The notes: generated from the letters alone by a model not told the origin. A stretch of DNA of 64,000 bases from Symsagittifera roscoffensis (GCF_963678635.1 NC_087067.1:23937547-24001546), one strand, 5' to 3'. Positions 12,706 to 24,805 are shown, counted from the stretch's first letter. Numbers and translations are program-made.

Positions 12706-13002
12706 TTAGACATCAGAAAACGACTGAATTTTCAATATCAAAGCTTTAGCGGTATCATCAAAGCTATTTCTGTTAGCATCTGAAAGGGTACGATAAAATT
12801 TGATAGCAAATTTCTGCAATCTTAACGCCAAAAAAATTGGTCGTTCATCAGTTTTGGTTCCACTAACAGTACACTTCCAGTTTTGTAGTTCGGCTAAAAG
12901 CTCAAAGTGTGTTAAGTAGCTTTCGAAGTCGTTAGAACCGGTGAATTGCTCCGGTAATAACATCTTGGACACCGAACTTGCCGTTCTACACTTAACTCCC
13001 AT
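12706..13002 (-). pseudogene. Ty3-like gag (capsid) fragment
   Basis: A 98-codon minus-strand frame reads PEQFTGSNDFESYLTHFELL, then LALRLQKFAIKFYRTL and DANRNSFDDTAKALI. This is the start of a retrotransposon capsid domain: 'F.G...w..yl..fe', then 'L...L.G.A..fy..L' and 'f..l...L'. The frame then breaks. Minus-strand sequence down to about 12.1 kb may hold further gag. No long terminal repeats were found. It is a decayed genomic copy, not a functional element. Confidence 0.5.
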
Positions 13003-13019
13003 CCTACTTAATTATTATT

Positions 13020-14600
13020 TAAGCTATCTCTGTAGTTGAAATTTTCTAGGTCTTAACTCTAATTTCAGCGCAAAATAACGTTCTTTTAGGTCCCTCCAAC
13101 TACAGTTTATCCGCCGTTAATTCACACAAAGTTATGTTTTCTGAAGTGTTTTTCTTTTTTTTTCCAGCACATTTTTTTTTCATTTTTCTGTTGCAATTGG
13201 GCCAATTACTTCTTGATTTTCGACAAAAAAATATAATTCACAATCTAAAACAAAAAGAAAGAAATTATTAAATTTTTTGTCAAGTGTTCCTAGTTTTCTC
13301 TATGAAACTTTATTTAAACGTGTTTTAAATTTTTTTTGATATTTTAATGATTTTCTCGACAAATTTTAAACTTATCGGATTTTTCTCAGGTTTTTTTAAA
13401 AACTCGGTTTATCTTCTTGACTCTTGTTGTTTTCTCTTTCACCACTTTTGTACGACGCGAGCATCAAAATGATTGTTCCTGCAACTGCTGAAGAGGAAGT
13501 TGAAACAAAATCAATTTTTATTATTTAAATTACTTCTCAATATCATACGCTCTGAAATAGTCAAAAAAATTTGCAGAAGTTCGATACGAACTATAAAAAG
13601 TTGAAAGTTAGATTCGTTTAATTCGTTTACTTGCCATTTGATTTCGGGAGATTCCAAGTTTTTTCTAATTATCTTGTTTTTCAGTTTTCATTTTAATTTC
13701 GCTAATGTTTGCTGAGCAAGTTTTTGGAACTTCTCAGTTTAGTTTCTATATGCTTTTCATATAATTTAAAGACTTATGTTAGTGCCATTATTTTTAACAA
13801 CTGATGTCAGTTCTCAGACATCAAAAATTCTCAAATAATTTCTTGTTTTAACCTTGACTTTTCCTTGAAACACTCCCGTTTCCCTACAAAAGGTATCACG
13901 ATCCGGTGCTCAATATTTAACAGCAGCTGTTCGCCAATTTTGAGGATCTATAAATTTTCTATCATAAAAAACTGAGTAAGAAGTTGTCTGCTGTTTTCAA
14001 AAATTCATAAATGAAATCTTTAGGTTTTGGTTTCACTAGCATTTTTTGTCCTGTGTGCTCATTGTTTTTTCAGCATTGAAATGTTCGCGTTCTTACATTA
14101 CATTTGATTGCTTTTATGCTTCGTGGTTTTCAAAAACGTTCGTACATAACAAATTTCATAAGTGAAAAACTACTTCATTTTTCTAAATTAACCGTAACTC
14201 ATTTTCCGTTCAAATATATCTATGTCTTGAAGCAAATGTTTTTAGCCGAGTTACCTCTGTTTCTTTAGTGCTTACAGTTCTTTTGTTCTGTGGCTTCATT
14301 CAATATTGCAATAAATATAGGAAGTTTATTGAAATTGTTGTGCCAGAAAGATGATTGAACGTAATATTTCCTTTGATGTTGAAAGTGTATAATCTAACGT
14401 CCCACTCAAAGAACCAATTGTTGGCCATGACAAAAGGAAGGAATCAGTGAAAATCTCAACAATAGGTCAAGGTCAACTTTTTTCCCTTTTTCAAAAATGA
14501 ATTTTTGGAGCGTGTACGCAAGGACGTGCATCTTCAGTCTTTTTCCAATAATTTTTTTCGAATGAAAAAAAAAGCTTTAAATTCACGTCGCTCGTCTAAC
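13020..14600. other. No feature recognised
   Basis: AT-rich sequence with no coding signal I trust. It would be the expected place for the 5' LTR of the minus-strand Ty3-like relic, but I could not find a matching repeat within the window. Confidence 0.3.
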
Positions 14601-16950
14601 TTTTCTCATTTGCGCCACTTAGAATTGATCAGCCATACCAGGGTTACCAACTGACCCCGCACTAGTCCTACTGAAAGCTTGCGACTCTGCCATTGAGTCT
14701 ACCCGTTGAATCCCATAAGAGCGATTTACCAACAGCCCATGGAACAAGCGTCAATTTGTCTGGTCCGTTTTGATTGGTCCTGTACAGGTGTCGTGGCTCT
14801 CAAACAGAAAGAGTGTGAGTAGAAGATTATCTCCGTTTTGTAAGAGCTTTCAGAAATGAATGCCTAAATAATCTTTCTGCACTTTTGAAGCAAGAAATCT
14901 TTCTGCACTATTGAAGCAATAAATAATCTTTCTGCACTTTTGAAGCAGAAGTTTTTTGAAGCTTTTTTTGCAATTCTGAGTTGTTGGTTTGATTCTTTCA
15001 ACCTTCCCTTACATTTTTGCTTGCACGGGATGACGTTTAACCATTGGGAGCTAAATCTATCTCGGAACGTGTTGAATATTTTTAGTTCGTTGTTTAGAGT
15101 CTTGAAAGCAAATCTGGCACTTCGCGTCAAAAAATCGTTCTGACCGTTTTTTCGTTTTCCGGAGCAATTTTAGTTTTTCCAAATTCAAACCAACGTTTGG
15201 CTGCCCGTAGAATTGATTGTAAAAACTGGTTGTTATCACTTCTCACATGACCTTATAAAACGAGTTTCTTAGTATTTTATCTCAGCGTTTCAAAAAACAG
15301 TTTGCAAAAAACAAGGGCTCGTATGCAAAAAGTAGAAGAGTTTTGATATGCTAAAGCAATTGTTCAGGAGGTAAACTCCATAACGGGCGTCTAGCTGGTC
15401 AATGATGTCAAGGAAATCTTAGATTTTTTCTAGCAACTTAATGTTTTCGTCGTGATTAGTTTCGACAAAGCCCGCCGATTGGTGATCCCAATTGAAAAGC
15501 TCTTCATTTGTTTTTGTTTTGATTTTGGGACATAGTTTTCGATATTGAGTTAAAATTGAGTTGTACTGTGTGATTGTTCTCGGTCCCAAAAAACCTAATA
15601 TTGCTCTTTTTATTGTTTAACTCAAGCCTTGAGTTTGTTCCGATTTTAAATTAATTGTTAAAGTCACGGAGTACTACCTTATAGTCGTCGGCTAAATTTC
15701 CACCTCAAAAATACCAGATGGTTTTTTCGATTCTAGCTGATAAAGTTAATCAGCTTAGTATGCGATCTCAGGAATTTAAGTCATGCACTGCCATTCGACT
15801 TACTATGAAGATCTCTAAAATTTGAGGAATTTTTTCACCATATATGCTTCTGATCCGTTCTGAAAAGGCACAATCGCTTCACATAGATAGAGTTCGGTTA
15901 CAAAAAAATAGTTAATTTTGTTTGGGCTGCAAATTTGTCTTGTCGAGGTTGCTGCTCAGACAACAATTTGTCTGATAGTTATCAGTTGAAAAAGGAGCAA
16001 TTTTGTCATCTGCAACAGCAAGCCTTGTCCCACCTTTATATTTCCTTCTTTGGGCGTACTATTCATTAGCTTTATTCTATGCTCAAGGTCACTCAGAGGC
16101 GGGCTTGAAATTTGATGATGGGATTTTGTAACTGAAACGGCACTTTCTCGAGTTTTTTTCAGTTATCAAAGAGCTCATGCTTGTGTTTGTTTGCGTCCAC
16201 TTCCATTCTTGTGCTCCGAAAAAAAAACAAGAGAGACGATAAAAAATCAGCCTCATTGCAACATCTTCCACATTGTCGAAGATGTCATTAAATTTTTTCG
16301 ACGGGTCTTCCGCCAAGGAAACAGGCGAGTTTTTTGGTACTTTTTTGAGAACTCGGATAATCCAGATGGCAGCAATAACATAAATGTCTAGCACTAAATC
16401 ATTACCTATTGTTAATTTATTAACAGATTTTACATAAATGCATTAAGGACATTGACACCATTGGACTTTGTTAGAGTCGCTGAGAGAACCATTTTCACAA
16501 TTGAAATGATACCAGCCTGAACAACAATCACATGGAATCTAACTTATTAGTCTTGAAGGTTTTAAGCAATCTTTGCTTGTGCATTCTCTATTGTTTTTCT
16601 TCATCTTGACGCGGGCGGAGTAAGGGTAAAAAAAATGCTCTTGACTGGACTTTAGTGGACTGAACTAACTCATGATAAGCGGTAAGTGAGAGTTTTATCG
16701 ATCAACAACAATTGAAACAAATGTAATATTAGAATAGTACTAAAAAGATTAAAAACCAGGAAATATCTCAGGCGAGCCCAGCATGTTTAGCAGCGCACCA
16801 CCAGACTACCCAAGCCATCCAGTTTCACCAATCACCCCAGAAAGCCACTTGATAAACCTGGTTGTAAAATCTTTCAAAGAACACACGACAAACAGACCGA
16901 AACACCAAAAAAAAACATCCACACAATAAGTTTAATAGTCAAGCACACAT
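14600..16950 (-). pseudogene. Decayed copy of RLE retroelement B
   Basis: The minus strand aligns along most of its length with element B (53.5-56.75 kb). The 5' leader matches (CAAGTGGCTTTCTG, AGTCTGGTGGTGCGC, CCGCTTATCATG). Next come the start of the B protein (MKKNN, about 16605), a frame at 16394-16089 (RVLKKVPKNSPVSLAE against RVLKRVPKDSRVPLAE), a frame near 15100-14990 (FSSQWLNVIPCK and LSNQQLRIA-like), and DNA matching the C-terminal nuclease region (CACGACACCTGTACAGGACC, TTCCATGGGCTG) down to about 14620. It has many stops, frameshifts and internal losses. A unit of about 28 bases around CTTCAAAAGTGCAGAAAGAT is triplicated at 14864-14950. Confidence 0.82.
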
Positions 16951-17189
16951 CAACCCAATAATCAAAGATTATGTTTGAGTATACAAAAATTTTTAAAAGT
17001 TTTAAATATTTGTACATGGGCTGAAACTTCTGAGAAAGAGTCTGAAAAACGTTTTAGTACCGGGCTTTTTGAAGATTAGGGTTCCCGAGCTTATGTTTTT
17101 TTTTCGGACCAAGCCGTGCCTAACTTTCAACTGAAACTACTAAAGACTGTTTCGTCTAGGGCTAATGAGGAGAGAAAAAAAATGAGGCT

Positions 17190-18170
17190 ATGGTAGTGAA
17201 AGCCCAACCACTGGGCGCAGAAAGAAATCAACGAACAGTTGATGGCATCCTTTTTCCGATTTGTCAGGCGTCAAATCGTAGAAAAAATTTGACAAAATGT
17301 CAGAGAGACAAGATCAACCGCTTGGGGGAAAGAAGGAGCGATCAAATAAGTTTCTTGATAACATTGAAGTGATCAGACGGGAATATGAAATGCTGTCAAT
17401 GGGTCCAAAGCATCCATTTAGAGACAAATTTAATTGAATGCACATTCTGGCTGATACAGATTTTTTCTCTCAAAATTTAAAAACAAAGTAAAAATTATCG
17501 GGTGAAAATTGATGTTAAAAAGAAGCCGTGGGAAAGGCATACGCAAAAACAGCAATGCAAAACCCTAGAGACAAAGCCGAGGAAAAAACGAGGAAATAAT
17601 TCAAAGAAATTATCTCAAAGCCCCCGGGTTGCTGCTTGTGCTTTTTTTAAGGGGATTGGTTTTTGCATAATAAGGAAACAAACTTGTGAATTAAAACTGG
17701 AATCTGTGTTGCAATCTGCTCAATGTTTGAATAAAAACACCGACTGATGAGCTGATACTGAAAGTTGAGAAGGAATTTAACAAAAATTTAATTGCCATGA
17801 ACAAAAGAGACGAGATAAAAGATCAGTTATAATCAAAAGTGAGGTCAATAGGGGTGCAACTCGGTAGTTTGTACATTCAGCTACGATATACAAAGCTGAG
17901 GTGACCCTTAGACCAGTTCGTTCACTTCCGGGCTGCTCGTACGAGAATTTCAGCAAAATGCTTGTGTATTTTTTTGACAAAATTGGTGGAGCCAATATGG
18001 AAACTAACACTAAAGATGCCAGAGAACTATTTGAAATACTGCCCTAGATCCGGAGGAAACTATACAATCTCTTGACGTGAAAAACTTATACACAAATCTT
18101 CCCCTGAAGAAGCAATTTAAATTGCTTTAAACAACTCCTTTGGTAAAATGGAGATCAGCAGGGTATATTT
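17190..18170 (+). pseudogene. Penelope-like element fragment
   Basis: Broken plus-strand frames follow the order expected of a Penelope-like RT: LSMGPKHPFRDKFN (about 17395), CAFFKGIGFCIIRKQT (about 17640), LRPVRSLPGCSYENFSKML with ANMETNTKDARELFEIL (about 17905-18045), and IQSLDVKNLYTNLPLK (about 18065), which is RT motif A of the 'SLDV.sLYTNvP' type. Several frameshifts are present. No GIY-YIG nuclease segment or end repeats were found, so only the N-terminal half of the ORF is represented. Confidence 0.68.
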
Positions 18171-18179
18171 CAAGAGTAA

Positions 18180-19180
18180 CGATTTATGGTATGATCAAGT
18201 TGATAGTCTTGCAATGAGCGCTTACCCCGCTGTAATTTTTTAACATGATGGTTTAGAACCAGAGTGTTTGTGAATTTTTGTATATAAGATTTGTGATTTA
18301 TTGTTTTATCATCATTTAGATAGTTTATTTTTGAAAATCCTGACGATGCACTTTGTTGCGAAAATGTTTGAAATTTACTTTTTATCAAAAATTCTATCAA
18401 GATTTTTGCGGATTTTGGCCGTCAAATTATTTACTTGAATACTTGTTTTCTATGATTTTCCAGGGTTGCCTCGTTTCTAGCCTAATTCTCGGTAAAGGTT
18501 GGTTTTCCAAGATAAAAGGTTTTCTCAGTTGTTTCATTATCAACTGACGTTTTTGAAACCGAATTTTTTCCCGCATGTGAAGGCGTTTGCTTAAGTGTCA
18601 CGGTTTAATATTGCTTTTGTCAAACGTTTTTTTTTATAAGCTTTTGACAAACTAGATCAGTTGTGATATCCATATATCTTAGGAAGGTAACTTTCATTTT
18701 TCTAAATAATGACTTTCGTTTACATTTTTCAGCTAGCCTGAAAATGATGTGTTTGTGCGGTTTCGTGAATGGTGCGAAGCTCAGCTTTGTCTCTGTTTGA
18801 ACTTTGAACTACTCCTTGAAACGTTATGAATACTGATGCTGCATTATTGTTCAACATTTAATTTTTGTTAATGAACGATGTAATCTTTTACCGGCTACAA
18901 AGTGATTTCTTTTGAGTCAGATAAAAATTTGCCTTTCCGTCCAGTATTTTTTTTTCATTTTTTTTAGGGTAAAAGGAGTAAAAAGAGGGCTTACTAGCGT
19001 CTTAGACTTTTGACTGTAAGAATTCCAAAATGTTAAAATTGAAGCTTAAGAGGTTAAATCCTAAAGTGGTTTGCACATTGCTCTAGCTTTGGCACTGATT
19101 TTCCAGTAGAGAAAGCGGCAAAAACCAAAAACGAGAGTTCGTTTCATCGCTGCTATTATGATTTGAATCTGGCGATGCAG
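18180..19180. other. No feature recognised
   Basis: AT-rich sequence. Short open frames exist on both strands but match nothing I know. A GAAGCTCAGCTT hairpin-like motif near 18775 recurs near 29264 in similar surroundings, hinting at a shared old repeat. Confidence 0.3.
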
Positions 19181-19275
19181 GATGGCATTAAACAGAAACC
19201 CAGAGCAGGTTGTTTTTTTAAGCAGAGAATCCCCCTGGGAATACAGGTTGCAAGCGCTGCCAGTGTACTCGGCAC
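19180..19275 (+). pseudogene. 3'-terminal fragment of a B-like RLE element
   Basis: The frame reads KPRAGCFFKQRIPLGIQ, then VASAASVLGT. This corresponds to the end of element B at about 56675-56750 (PRAG, then in another frame QRISLAIQIANAACVLGT). It is interrupted at 19276 by the hAT-type MITE, directly after the VLGT codons. It is diverged from element B at DNA level, so it is a separate family member or an old copy. Confidence 0.62.
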
Positions 19276-19729
19276 CAGGGATGTTCAAAAATTAATTGCA
19301 ATTAATTTTTTGAGGTTTTTCCAACGCAATCAATTAATTGTAATGGGGATTTTCTATTAATCATTTATTGCAATTAATTGCAGTTAATGGGTTTTCTCAA
19401 ATAAAACATATTTTCAAGAAAACAAGTTAGTATTCTGAGTTTTGAGGATGATTTAAAACAAATTTCCGTGTCTTTTTGTCCCATTGTCGGCGGTTGTACT
19501 TGAGGAATAACCGACATTCCAAGTTTGCCGGCAAAAGTCGATGCCATTAACACACTGGAAGAATATCCAGGCTACATTAGGCCTACAATACTGTTATAAC
19601 ACGTGTTATAAACAGGTGTTATTATTGCCAATTAGTTGCTTGCTTTACCCTCAATTGATGGGTTAGCAAAATACCGCATTCAATTAATTGCAATTAATTT
19701 TTCCCGCCATTAATTTTTGAACACCCCTG
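19276..19729. mobile_element. hAT-type MITE with AT palindromes
   Basis: The left end CAGGGATGTTCAAAAATTAA and the reverse complement of the right end CAGGGGTGTTCAAAAATTAA form TIRs that differ at one of 20 positions and begin CAGGG, as in hAT elements. Flanking octamers CTCGGCAC (19268-19275) and CTCGGCCT (19730-19737) look like a mutated 8-bp target duplication. Just inside both TIRs is the 18-base palindrome AATTAATTGCAATTAATT. At 454 bases, with no transposase, it is non-autonomous. Confidence 0.85.
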
Positions 19730-20167
19730 CTCGGCCTTATTAATGATAAACCTACTTTCGAAGGACTATCTTTACTTTGTAGAGCTAAAGGAACGAACGC
19801 GCAGCTTAATATAAGTATCTGATAGACCCGTAGCCTCACATCAGGTCAATCTCTACGAGTTTATTCTACGTAGTTGTTAGTTTTCTCAATCTGATTGGCT
19901 TGATTCCTAGCCATCTGACTACTTTTATTCACGTTATACTTTACTTTTCCCTAATGTGTAAAATTCCAGTGGTCTTTTGACTGGGTGAAATGATGAAGGA
20001 CCAGTTAAGTAACTTCGCGATGACATTAAAGTTTACTGTTGCATTCTTTTGAATTTTCTACGAGAAATTTCAAATGTTTTTGAATATCTTGTGGGCTGGA
20101 AAAAGGGTTTCAATTATTTTTTATGAAAGTATTTCTTTGTCACTTAATTTCAGCATTACGTGTTGAC

Positions 20168-23100
20168 TTATCGCGAACCCCAGCAAAATTTGAAAGTCTT
20201 TCGCAGTTTAATTTTGGATACTCTATCATCATGGCGCAGTTGATTTCGCCGACTTACAACATCGCCATCTCCGTGGTATGAAGCGTACTTTTTTGTGTAT
20301 TCCGAGGAAGTGATTTCGCTACTTTCTTTACTTTCCAAAGTTATTGTGGGAGAATCCACTTTCAGAGATTCTCCAAATAAGGTCATATTATCTTTCACCG
20401 GCATGTCTGAGAAATCGAAATTAGGCCCCTCTCTGTCTCCATACTGGGCAACTCCAACAGTATAGTCGCGCATTTTGTTGTACTCATTTTCAGTACTAGT
20501 CGATGAGCTATCTGCAGGCTCCGTTGAACTCGAGCTAGGCGCGGATGTACTTGAACTACTGCTACTACTGGCATCCAGTCTTGATTTCATGACGTTGTTT
20601 GTCGATCCCGATGCAGCTGCAGGGTTGTTCTGCTCATCACTGTCTGTTACACTTGAGAAATTGGACGATGATTCAGCAGAGGATGTTCCAGAAGAAGAAG
20701 ATGAACTTGAGCCGTCTGAGCTCCCGACTACGTTTTTGGTACTTGCGCTTCCAGCATCTTCGCCCGATGGTGCTTTCTGATAGCTTGATGACACGCCGCT
20801 TTTTGACGCGCTGCTGCCGCTGGTTCCAGAGGAAGATGAAGAAGAACCCAGACTGGTACTACCTGTAGAGCCTGATGAAACACTGCTTTTGTTTTCACTG
20901 CTTGCGCCAGTTCCAGCGCTTGCTTCGGAAAGTTTCAATTGGTCCCCACCACTTTCAGCTGTTGTTGACTCTCCGGTAGCTCCTCCGAATGGGTCGCTGC
21001 CACCAGATGAGGAAGAAGAGTCAGAAACTTTGGATCCGACTGGTCCTGAACCTGTCGAAGACTTGGTGTTGCTGCTATTTGAAGACCCAGCTTTGCCTGC
21101 GGATGCTGATGAAGCCGTAGCCTCACTATCCGTGTTACCTGTCGCTGTTGATCCTATGTTCAAAGAACTGCCGGAAGATTTCTTGCCAGCGATCATTGCT
21201 CCTGATTTGTCAGACCCACCGCTCTTTGTGCTGTCGGGCTTCGATGCTTGAGAGGTATTATCGTCTGCCACTCCAACTCCTGATTTTGCCGATGATGTTT
21301 CTGCGCTGCTCATTTTCGAGCCAATCGCTCCACCTGTTGCCTCACTAGCTGCATCGGATTCTTTTTCTGATTTTGGCCCGGAAATGTTGGTGCTTTTGGT
21401 TCCTCCAGACGAAGAACTAGCCTGTGTTCCAGTTAGTTTAGAATTAAGCTCAGATGTATCTGAACTTGTTTCGCTACTGCTATCTTCGCTAGCTGATGAT
21501 GCACCTGATGACCCAATATCCTGAGTTTTGCTATCACCACTCTGCATTTTGCTTTGGCTTTCGGCAGCCGATGTGCCAGCACTCGAGGTTCCTGTGGAAG
21601 TTCCACTGCTTGTACCAGTGCTAGTACCACTAGAGCTATCTGTAGCAGTGCTACTACCTGAAAAAAAAACTAAATTTCATAGGATAGTAGATGTGATAAT
21701 GAGTATTTATTTGAAGAATCTCGAGCCTGGCTTGCTTGAAGAAGCCTTGCTTGTTTCGTCGCCCTTGGATGACGTCGCTTTTGATGCTTCACTTGTTGCT
21801 TCTAGAATAAAACTCAAAGTTTATTTCAAATCTCATTGAATTTCCTTGAGTTGTAGTAGAAAAATTCCCTCACTTGACGAAGATGCACTTTTCTTGCTAC
21901 CGCTCTTTTTAGACATGCCACCACCCGAAGATTTTCCAGTTGATACTGACCCTTCTGCTGTGCTAGCTTTACTCGAGACTTTTTGAGAACCTTCCCCTGA
22001 ATTGACGCTTCCGCCGCCGGCTGATTTAGAAGAGCTCTTTGAAGACTTAGCATCACCAGTAGAACCGACGGTTCCTCTGGTAGATGAACTACTTGACTTC
22101 CGTCTACTTTTTGTTGCAGAGCCAGAACTACTGGTTACGGCGGATCCTCCCGCGAGTGTTTTAGTTGCTGAGCCCATGGTTCCTCGAGAAGATGCGGCAC
22201 TGGAGCTTTTTCGTCTTGACTTTTTGTCCAAGTCGCGAAATGCTTGGCCGTGGAATTTATGACTGATTAACATGTCCATTTCATCGTGGAAAAGTTTAGT
22301 TGGGTTGTTGTCCTGAAACTGCGTCGTAGCATTGGGGTTTCGGTTGAATTCAGTGCACATGTGTGGCTCGCATTGACGTCTACTCTGCATAATTTCGTTC
22401 GGCTTTAAGACCACGTCGTTCTTTTTGCTAAAACGATTTTTGGCGGTTTTTCGAAATTCAGTTGTTGCATTGTTTTCATAATTATTTCTCAAGCAACGCT
22501 CTACATTTATTCAACCAGATTTCCTCTTTTATTGCCCAGTTTTTTTTTTTTTTCATTTCACTTGCAAGACCAAGTGATTCGTAATTGGAACCAGACTTTG
22601 GCTCTTTTCCAGTTTTCCACCACCTCGTAAAATACAAAATAAAGCCATTCGAAAATTGTTCACATGGCGCATATCAGAAATATTGTAAAAGTTTGTTCAC
22701 GCTGACACGTTTCAATGCAGTTTAAAACATAAAAAGTCATTTTAAAAAGACTTTCATATATAGAATTTCAGAAGAAATCAAAGGGGGGAGCTGGAAAAGA
22801 GCCCTAGGTTTTTTCCTTTTCTTTCCCATTATAGCCCCCCGGCCTAGTAACAAAATACTTAACCCCTCTGCACTGATTTTTCTATTTTGGTTTTAACCAC
22901 TCCCCTAACCTTTCGATTTCAATTTTGAAAAACTCTTTAACGTTTGCCTAACGCTATAATGATTCCTGGCATCGTGATCAAAGGAACAATTGTGAACATA
23001 TTTGTTCTTCATAACTTATGCTGTAACAGCACGTACTTAGCCATAATACTTCGTAAAACAAGAGCTTTTTGTCTCACCCGATAAATCTAGCAGGTCTGTT

Positions 23101-24349
23101 GTCCGGGAGTAGAGACCTCTCGTGGTACAACAGTCTGTTCTTGGACTTCGGATTCGGCGGCAGATGGGTGACCACTCTGTCGGGCTTCCAGGGGTCTGGC
23201 TCGGGTGGCGGAAACAGGAACCCTTTGATGTTGTCTTCAGGGCGTCTGAAGGACGTGGCTCGAATAGTTGTCTAAAATATCATTTGGTCACGGCTGATTT
23301 AGTCCCCCTTCCTCGTGGATTCGACTCCATCCCCACCCAAAGGGTCCACCTTTGGTACTATTTTACGACATCAATTTCAGCCTACCGACCCTTAAAACCT
23401 TTAATGGAGCTCCAAAGCATACGGATTTCGAGTGGAAGCGCGCGTCGAAAATGCATTTTTTTGGTAAGCTCAATCGGCCCTTTTTCAGTTCCCCCTTTGA
23501 TTTTCTCTGAAATTCGATATTTGAAAGTCTATTTAAAACGAATTTATTTGTTAGAAACTGAATTAAAATGTGTCAGCGTGAACAGGTGAACAAATTTTTA
23601 CAACATTTCTTACATGCAAAATGCCGTTTAATCAATTTTTGAGCAATTTTGTTTTGTAATTTTACGAGGGGGTGGGAAACTGGAAAAGAGCCACTCAATC
23701 AAAAACGGCATTTTTGCCCTGATTTTCTTATTAAATGGGCCTTGGTGCAAAAAAAATTTTGACAAAAGGGGTCTTCATATTGTTTTGGTTTGCCTCTGAA
23801 AATCGGGGCAATCTTTTTTAAATTTCAAACCGAAAAAACTCAAGATCCTCACTCAAGATTTCACTCACAGGTGGTTGACTGCATGAGCGGGCTGTCTCAA
23901 TGCCCCCAGGTGCTCGTGCAAATTTCTCTGAAATCCAAAAAAAGTCCATTTAAATTACGAACATAAGTCATGGCGAGGAATGTATTCATCTCGTCGGTTT
24001 TATTTTTAATTCTTAATGTAGCAAACTCTGTTTTGACGCCGTTGATTTGCAAAGCCTGTGGTCTTATCATCATCCAAATTAAGGTTGCGTGCAAGTTAAG
24101 ATATGCTGAACTAGAAATTCAACGCTAGAACTGGTAACCTTGTGATTCTGACATCACTCTGGAGGTCCTGCCGGAGTCTGAGAATGTCTTCTGGAACACG
24201 TTGCTCCACGTAGTGTTGAAACTGGCATCGTACTGTGTCGAATACGGCCTGGCAGGTGCCGCTTCCCTCGCCGTGAATGCCCTCCGCTTACTACGTGTCG
24301 TAGTTGTATCAGGGTTTTTGAATGCTATCGGGTACTTGGTCGTCGACAT
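20168..24349 (-). CDS. Unknown protein with Ser/Gly/Thr-rich C-terminus, five exons
   Basis: I do not recognise this gene. Minus-strand exons 24349-24139, 23927-23869, 23271-23078, 22487-21874 and 21657-20168 join in one frame. Their phases (1, 0, 2, 1) match at every junction, giving 855 residues. The start is the ATG at 24349; an upstream TTG in the same frame is less likely. Exons 1-4 encode about 160 non-repetitive residues rich in Arg, Pro, Asn and aromatics (for example PYSTQYDASFNTTW, FPPPEPDPWKPDRVV, KLFHDEMDMLISHKF). The rest of exon 4 and most of exon 5 are long Ser/Gly/Thr/Ala/Lys runs, predicted disordered and phosphorylatable. The last 100 or so residues are again complex, with Tyr, Asp and Arg. 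There is no signal peptide or membrane segment. The donor after exon 1 (GTTACC) and the acceptor of exon 4 (TTGCTTGAG) are weak. The ATG is about 210 bases from the divergent tRNA-Lys gene. Confidence 0.72.
21707..21801 (-). CDS. Possible alternative last exon of the Ser-rich gene
   Basis: Inside the last intron, a good acceptor (GTTTTATTCTAG) precedes a frame that continues exon 4 in phase: about 30 Ser/Thr/Lys-rich codons ending FFK and TAA. The stop lies inside AATAAA (21711-21706, minus strand). No donor GT follows before the next acceptor at 21658. Use of this exon would give a short isoform lacking the last 495 or so residues. Alternatively it is a decayed exon. The composition matches the neighbouring exons, which argues for real coding origin. 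Confidence 0.5.
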
Positions 24350-24561
24350 TTTGGTCACCAATTTCAGTGACTGATGGAGTTACGAAGAATAATTTTGATC
24401 TCGCAAGTCTAGTTAATCAGATCATATTTTAAATGCGCACGTGTTTAATTCTTATCGGAATCACAGAGTTTTGCGACGTTGATTTTCGATACAAGGAGGC
24501 ATCGTGGTTTCTCGGATTCCATTCCTTAGTGCTTTGATTTCCTGTGCGCGTTTGAAATTGT

Positions 24562-24634
24562 GCCCTGCTAGCTCAGTCGGTAGAGCGTTGGACTTTTAAT
24601 CCAACGGTCAAGGGTTCGAGTCCCTTGTGGGGCG
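24562..24634 (+). tRNA. tRNA-Lys (anticodon UUU)
   Basis: Full cloverleaf. The acceptor stem GCCCTGC pairs with GTGGGGC, followed by discriminator G. The D arm is GCTCAGTCGGTAGAGC. The anticodon stem TTGGA/TCCAA encloses loop CTTTTAA with anticodon TTT at 24595-24597. The T arm is AAGGGTTCGAGTCCCTT. A and B box promoters are intact and there is no intron. It sits between the divergently transcribed Ser-rich gene and the helicase gene. Confidence 0.97.
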
Positions 24635-24805
24635 AATATTTTCGATGTGTAGAAAATATTTGTTTTGAAATCTTTTTTATCACACCACCTGTAAGTTTTT
24701 GCCATCTTATGTGTGTAAAACCCCCAACAGTCGCAGGTGAAACAGTCGAGGAAAGTAAAAAGAGTCGATATGTGTGATCGCTTTTTCATTTCAGATCCGT
24801 TTAGA

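Noticed and set aside
20475-21839. Several plus-strand frames of 65-120 codons rich in Leu, Glu, Asp and Pro
   Set aside because: Antisense shadows of the Ser-rich gene; the opposite strand explains the composition and has matching splice phases.
23069-23589. Plus-strand frames of 68 and 155 codons
   Set aside because: The first 200 bases are antisense to exon 3 of the Ser-rich gene (23271-23078), which has proper splice sites and phase. The remainder looks random.
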